Positions 60,022-64,000 of a stretch of DNA of 64,000 nucleotides are shown here, piece after piece. The DNA is taken from contig JBBMOL010000139.1 in the NCBI GenBank assembly GCA_037954665.1, positions 104,232-168,231 of the forward strand. Reading direction: 5' to 3'. The translations under genes and the position numbers were made by a program. Origin of the DNA: Laguncularia racemosa. Its lineage: Eukaryota > Streptophyta > Magnoliopsida > Myrtales > Combretaceae. Every line of letters begins with the position of its first letter. The first letter of the stretch is position 1. The notes beneath the pieces are model-generated. The model was not told where the DNA came from. It did not search any database and saw nothing but the letters and a program-made list of their open reading frames with translations.

Positions 60022-61667
60022 ATTAACTTAGGTATGTTAAGTTCCTTTTTATTTTACTTTTACTTCATCAAGCTAACTTTTTTCTTAAAAGAAAAAAGTG
60101 CAGATGTGCAGAGAAGAATTCAGTTTACATGTGTGGAGTGGGAGTCATCTTTAAGCATGGGGAAACATTAACCAAGTAAGGAAATTTGGGCTCTAACTTT
60201 TCAAGTGTACCTAGTAAGTTATTCTCTTGTCCCTTTAATTATGTTAAGGTACCTAATGAACAACTTCATAGATCAAGTAACTTTCAAAAGTATTGTTAGA
60301 ATCCTATGTAATCTTCCACCACCTGTGCAACTTCTAGCACAAGTAGTGCTTCAAGTAGCGTACACCTCAAGAGAAGCTTCTAGGAGCTTTTTAGCACCCT
60401 ACATGGCCCTAAGCATGGGCATATAGGAGCTAAGGCACTTTGTGCATTACCAACAAAAGCCTTGGATCACTTTTTCGCACTCTGCACGGCCTCGAGCATG
60501 GCCATGCAAAAGGTAGGGCACTTTGGTGCCCTAGGGGGATAGCCTTGGACCATTATTTCACACTCTGCATGCCCCCCCAACATGGCCATGCACAAGCCAA
60601 CGCAAAGCGTCCATATATATATATATATCCATTTTTCCGCCTCTCCCACACTATCTCTCATTTTGCTTCACTTTCATACACTTCACACATTTCCTTCATG
60701 AAACCCCATCTTTGCACTTCACACATCTCCCTTACGTTCTACTCCATCTTTGATCCTCTAGATCAAACATCCCAATAAGTTCTTCTTTCCATTTCGTTGT
60801 ACATGTCAGAACTCACTATTATAATCTGCAATTTTTTATCTATATTCTACTGTTTTTTTTTCCTGACATATGTGAATGTAGTTTTACGCATAGCAAGTGT
60901 AAGGTAATAGTTGCTGCATCCTAAGTATCTCATTATACTACATATCTTCTTCTTCCATCTATTTTTTTTTTATGAGATTTTCGGCTACCCTACCATACAC
61001 ATACGATCTATTTTCACACTTAAGGTTCATCATAAATTTGTTTTTTTACAATTTCATAACTTTTGGGGCTTTTCCCACTAATGTGCAATTTACTGTTGTT
61101 GAAGTCATTTGATACCAATAGCTCCATTAATTTTGATTTATAGTGCTTATTTTAATCATCTAAGGCTCCTAAGCATGTGAAATTAGGGGGTTTTGAAATT
61201 TTAAGAACTAAAGTTGAAATTCAGGAGCTTTGCTAAGGTTTTTGTCCTCTAATTGTCTTAACACTTCTACATGACCTTCTGCATGACCAAATTCCTGTGC
61301 TCATGTTGATTTGAATTTTTACCTATTCTTAATCCTGCCCCACCTACTGTATGACCATGCAAACGACCGTGTTAACTATTACAAACTATCCTTTGATTTT
61401 TATCATCAAGAATTGATGCTTATTTCATTACTCTTTACTTATACAAATCTTTTATAGATATTGTGCATCATTGTGACCTATTTTAAATTTTGATTAAGTT
61501 ATGGAATTAAACTTGGATATCTTTTGATCTTGAACTCTATTATACTTCTTTTATGTAGATGAGGATAAAAAGGGCAACAATAAAGAAGAGATCGTAGACT
61601 ACTTCCACATCCCACCAATCACAAAAACTAGCCTCCTGCTCTCACAAGCGACAGCTGATGAGATCCT
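60022..61667 (+). other. D distal region after pol
   Basis: About 1.6 kb with no open frame I can assign. It contains a PPT-like AGCATGGGGAAACA (60155-60168), GC-richer blocks with GAGCATGGCCATGC (60494-60507) and an (AT)8 simple repeat (60613-60628). A pyrimidine stretch ending ATGTAG precedes an ATG at 61560, like a splice acceptor; the following Lys/Arg-rich codons meet a stop after about 11 residues. In Athila elements an env-like frame can follow pol, but no env feature is seen here. M interrupts at about 61668. Confidence 0.4.
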
Positions 61668-61984
61668 TGATGAGAGTCAAGCCGGAAGAAGGAATGTGGA
61701 TCCTCTTGAAGTGCCGCCTGGACCGATCACAAGAAGTCGAGCGAAACGACTCAAGGAAGCACTTAACGAGTTGATAAAGGATGTCCATGAAGCCGGAAAG
61801 GATTAGAGCAATCATGAAGTTGGAACGGATTGGAACAACCATGGGAAGACCCTTACTCTTATACAAGTCACACCGGACACGGGTTGAAGAGGGCGTGTAC
61901 TTTCAAGGCACGGCCGTGTAAGAATCTCAAGATTGCACAGAATCATACATGGCCAGACACACGGCTAAAAGGCACAACCGTGTA

Positions 61985-62170
61985 TGGAGTCAAGCAAATG
62001 CACAGAAAGGTACACGGTCAAAGTATACGGTCGTGTACACGGTCGTGTATGTTGCCAGAAGTTGTACAGAAAAATGCACGACCAGAAGTACACGGTGGTG
62101 TATGTGACCGGAATGTGCACAGAAAAGTACACGGCCAAAGTACACGGTCGTGTACACGGCCATGTATCCT
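61985..62170 (+). repeat. GC-rich imperfect repeats in M U3
   Basis: Imperfect units of about 50-65 bp start near 61998, 62063 and 62115 with TGCACAGA or TGTACAGA. Each carries ACACGGTCGTGTAC or ACACGGCCATGTAT palindromic words, upstream of the TATA box. Confidence 0.7.
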
Positions 62171-62261
62171 CTGCCGACCAGCTTTTTCCTGTTTCGTGTT
62201 TTTACGCAACTTATCTAAGCAACGTCGTTTTGGACTTGTTTTTCACAAATTGTAACCCTAG

Positions 62262-62269
62262 TATAAAAG
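62262..62269 (+). promoter_or_regulatory. TATA box of M LTR
   Basis: TATAAAAG, about 90 bp downstream of the GC-rich repeats and followed by CTCCTAGGGTTTAG. Confidence 0.6.
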
Positions 62270-62572
62270 CTCCTAGGGTTTAGAACAATAAAGAATTTAC
62301 ATCTTTGAACATTAAACACTTTTGAGAGGCACCTCTCTTGGTTCTTCAATAACTAAATCAAACTTATCGGATTAATTTCCGTGGCGTTCATCCCGACTTA
62401 TCAATCGGTCTTTCATTCTGATTGTGGCGTCTTCATTTTATACCAGGGTTCTTGTCTCGCTTATAGACAACGGGTCGCGGTTTCCACTTTAGGTGTTTGG
62501 GCGTCTTAGGCAACGAATTCCAAATGTATTGGTATTGGGTTTCGTCACGGGTTGGCGTGGTTCATATCAGTT

Positions 62573-62584
62573 TGGTATCAGAGC
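62573..62584 (+). other. M primer-binding site, initiator tRNA-Met
   Basis: TGGTATCAGAGC, three bases after the LTR end. Confidence 0.9.
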
Positions 62585-63065
62585 TTAGGTTTGTCAAAAC
62601 ATCAAGTTCGGTTGAGGAAGGTAATATCAAAAACCCTAACTCCAATCGTTCATATCAATTATCGTATTCAATTTCGTAGTATTGATTGTCTTTTGATAGT
62701 GCAATATCGACTAGGCGATTGTTAAAAAAAAAAAAGAGTAAAAATCACGACAAAAAAAAAAGAAGAGAAAAGAAAAACGTGATCAAGAGCAACAACCAAG
62801 ACAAAAAAAAAAATCGGATAGAAAAATAGAGGAAAATTTACGAACCCTAGAGTTGTTTTGAATTCTACGGAAGGAAATTGGTGTAGTTCGGGTTAGTTCC
62901 AAGAGAATTGAGAAGAGGAAATTAGCGAGTTGATATCATCATTATTTGTGAGAATACACGAGTGACTGTGTAATATCATCATTTGAGCGAAACACGTAAG
63001 GGAGTGTATCGTGAGGTTTAATTATATATATATTTGTGTTAGTACTAATCTTTTCTGCAGGAACT
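62585..63065 (+). other. M 5' leader
   Basis: 0.48 kb, A-rich with several A-runs and no coding. TTTTCTGCAG just before the gag ATG looks like a splice acceptor, but no donor was identified. Confidence 0.5.
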
Positions 63066-64000
63066 ATGTCGAGACAACATTCTCCTGAAGGTGAGAGGGG
63101 AAGGTTTGATGCTAGGTTAGTAATTGAGGCGTTGAGGGGAGAAATGAAGAGGATGTTCCAAGAGGGAATTGAACAAATTCATGAGACGGTAGAGCAAAGA
63201 CTAGAGAAATCCACAAACGTATTCCAAGGGCGTAAGAAGGAGAGTCATTTTAGGAGAGTACCGAGGGGTGGAGATGAAATGTCGGATGATGACTTTGATG
63301 AGCCTTCTATCGGGAGTTATAGAGGATATAGTGGTCGGAATAGAGGAACTAGGGATTGGGAAGATAGAGGAGATAGGAATAGAGAGGATGATCAATTAAG
63401 TAGCATAAAGATGAAGATTCCTCCTTTCTAAGGGAAGAATGATCCCAAGGCGTATTTAGAGTAGGAGAAAAAGGTAGAGATGGTATTTGATTGTCATAAC
63501 TATAGTGGGAGAAAGAAGGTAAAACTTGCTGCCATTGAATTTTCGGATTATGCTATAGTATGGTGGGATCAACTAATGTTGAATAGGAGAAGGAGTGGCG
63601 AACCACCTATTGAGTCTTGGGAAGAGATGAAAAGAGTGATGAAGAAGCGGTTTGTGTCTGCGTATTACTATCGTAAATTGCACAACAAGTTGCAAACTCT
63701 GAGGCAGGGAAGCCGAAGTGTAGATGAGTATTTCAAGGAGATGGAAGTCACTATGATTAGGGCGAATGTAGAGGAGGATAGAGAGGCTACAATGGCTAGG
63801 TTTCTTGTTGGGTTGAATAGAGAAATCCAAAATGTGGTTGAATTGCAGCATTATGTAGAATTGGAGGATATGGTTCACATGGCTATAAAGGTTGAGAACC
63901 AACATAAGCGGAAGGGTAGTAGTAATGTACGGTTTCCACAGGGTAATGGTTCATCCACTTAGAAGACCAACCAATGGAAGAAAGAAGAAAAGCCTTTACC
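63066..64000 (+). pseudogene. gag: M gag (partial)
   Basis: The ATG at 63066 begins MSRQHSPEGERG; the upstream ATG at 63036 lies before the CTGCAG and is less likely. The N-terminal part is charged (GEMKRMFQEG, then an Arg/Asp/Gly-rich stretch). Stops at 63429-63431 (PPF-stop) and near 63462 interrupt the frame. The gag core follows, with YAIVWWDQLM and KKRFVSAYYYRKLHNKL, and EYFKEMEVTMIRANVEED. Another TAG is at 63960-63962. The zinc knuckle would lie beyond the window. Confidence 0.83.

Larger units (their letters stand above)
1562..61667 (+). mobile_element. Element D: ancient Athila-like Ty3/Gypsy host element
   Basis: D is the outermost element and is broken by four insertions (A, E, H, M). 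Reading only its own pieces gives a 5' LTR (1562-2814 plus 12852-13014), a decayed tRNA-Asp primer-binding site, gag from 13167, protease-RT-RNase H to 17568, 20 bp of integrase at 31266-31285 and the integrase core from 59012. After these come the paired hairpins at 59970-60021 and a long distal region. Many stops and frameshifts make it the oldest element here. The 5' boundary rests on a TG...CA LTR form and is an inference. The 3' LTR was not found. Confidence 0.7.
61668..62569 (+). repeat. M 5' LTR
   Basis: Ends GGTTCATATCA just before the initiator tRNA-Met PBS. The proposed start TGATGAGAGTCAAG matches the form of K-type LTRs and begins inside the pol tail codons (DPLEVPPGPITRSRAKRLKE), as in K. 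An alternative start is 61656. The partner LTR lies outside the window, so the start is an inference. Confidence 0.72.
61668..64000 (+). mobile_element. Element M: Gypsy element, cut by window end
   Basis: 5' LTR, PBS, leader and gag on the plus strand, continuing beyond 64000. Its gag is similar to K and L gag, and its LTR shares the pol-tail arrangement. It is inserted in the distal region of D. Confidence 0.8.

Noticed and set aside
60170..61561. 3' LTR of D
   Set aside because: Its length is close to the D 5' LTR and it shares GAGCATGGCC words, but the ends and most of the sequence do not match, and no TG...CA boundary pairs with 1562 or 13014.
61830..62283. Overlapping open frames in the M LTR
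   Set aside because: They are produced by the GC-rich repeats of U3 and end before the TATA box or just after it; no domain is visible.

Overview
The window looks like repeat-rich nuclear DNA of a flowering plant. It is AT-rich, and almost all of it is Ty3/Gypsy-type LTR retrotransposons inserted into one another. The primer-binding sites match the 3' ends of plant tRNA-Asp(GUC) (Athila-like elements A, B, C, D) or initiator tRNA-Met (elements E, F, K, L, M). I see no ordinary host gene, no tRNA or rRNA gene and no CRISPR array. Species and chromosome cannot be read from the sequence.

Layout. An old Athila-like element D on the plus strand is the base layer (from about 1562 to at least 61667). 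Its 5' LTR is split by the nearly complete element A (2815-12846, minus). Its pol is split inside the integrase zinc finger by element E (17569-31260, minus) and, about 20 bp further on, by a large non-coding element H (31286 to about 59007). E carries element B (18944-25870) and a solo LTR (26992-28237). H carries element K (33126 to about 57120). K carries L (35091-52134, minus), and L carries C (35929-42111, plus) and F (44532-48732, minus). C and F therefore sit five levels deep (D>H>K>L>C or F). A further element M enters D at 61668 and leaves the window. A K-family solo LTR lies at 731-1413. Exact 5-bp target-site duplications support A (ACTAG), B (CCCAT), C (ACTCA), E (GTGAT), L (AGAGG) and both solo LTRs (TATGG, CTTTT). 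F (GAATG/AAATG) and K (GTTCT/GCTCT) have one mismatch.

Coding content. A keeps gag, protease, RT, RNase H and integrase with a few stops and one frameshift. B and C share one identical pol deletion and carry only gag-protease, so they look like a mobilised non-autonomous lineage. E has gag-protease only and F protease only. L and K are full gag-pol elements with scattered lesions. No copy looks intact.

Points worth a second look: a two-hairpin RNA element after gag/pol in all four Athila-like copies, with compensatory base changes; tandem iteration of the U5-PBS junction that has lengthened the LTRs of E; an inversion at the end of K flanked by a 47-bp inverted duplication; and GC-rich palindromic repeats with a similar layout in the LTRs of several unrelated families.
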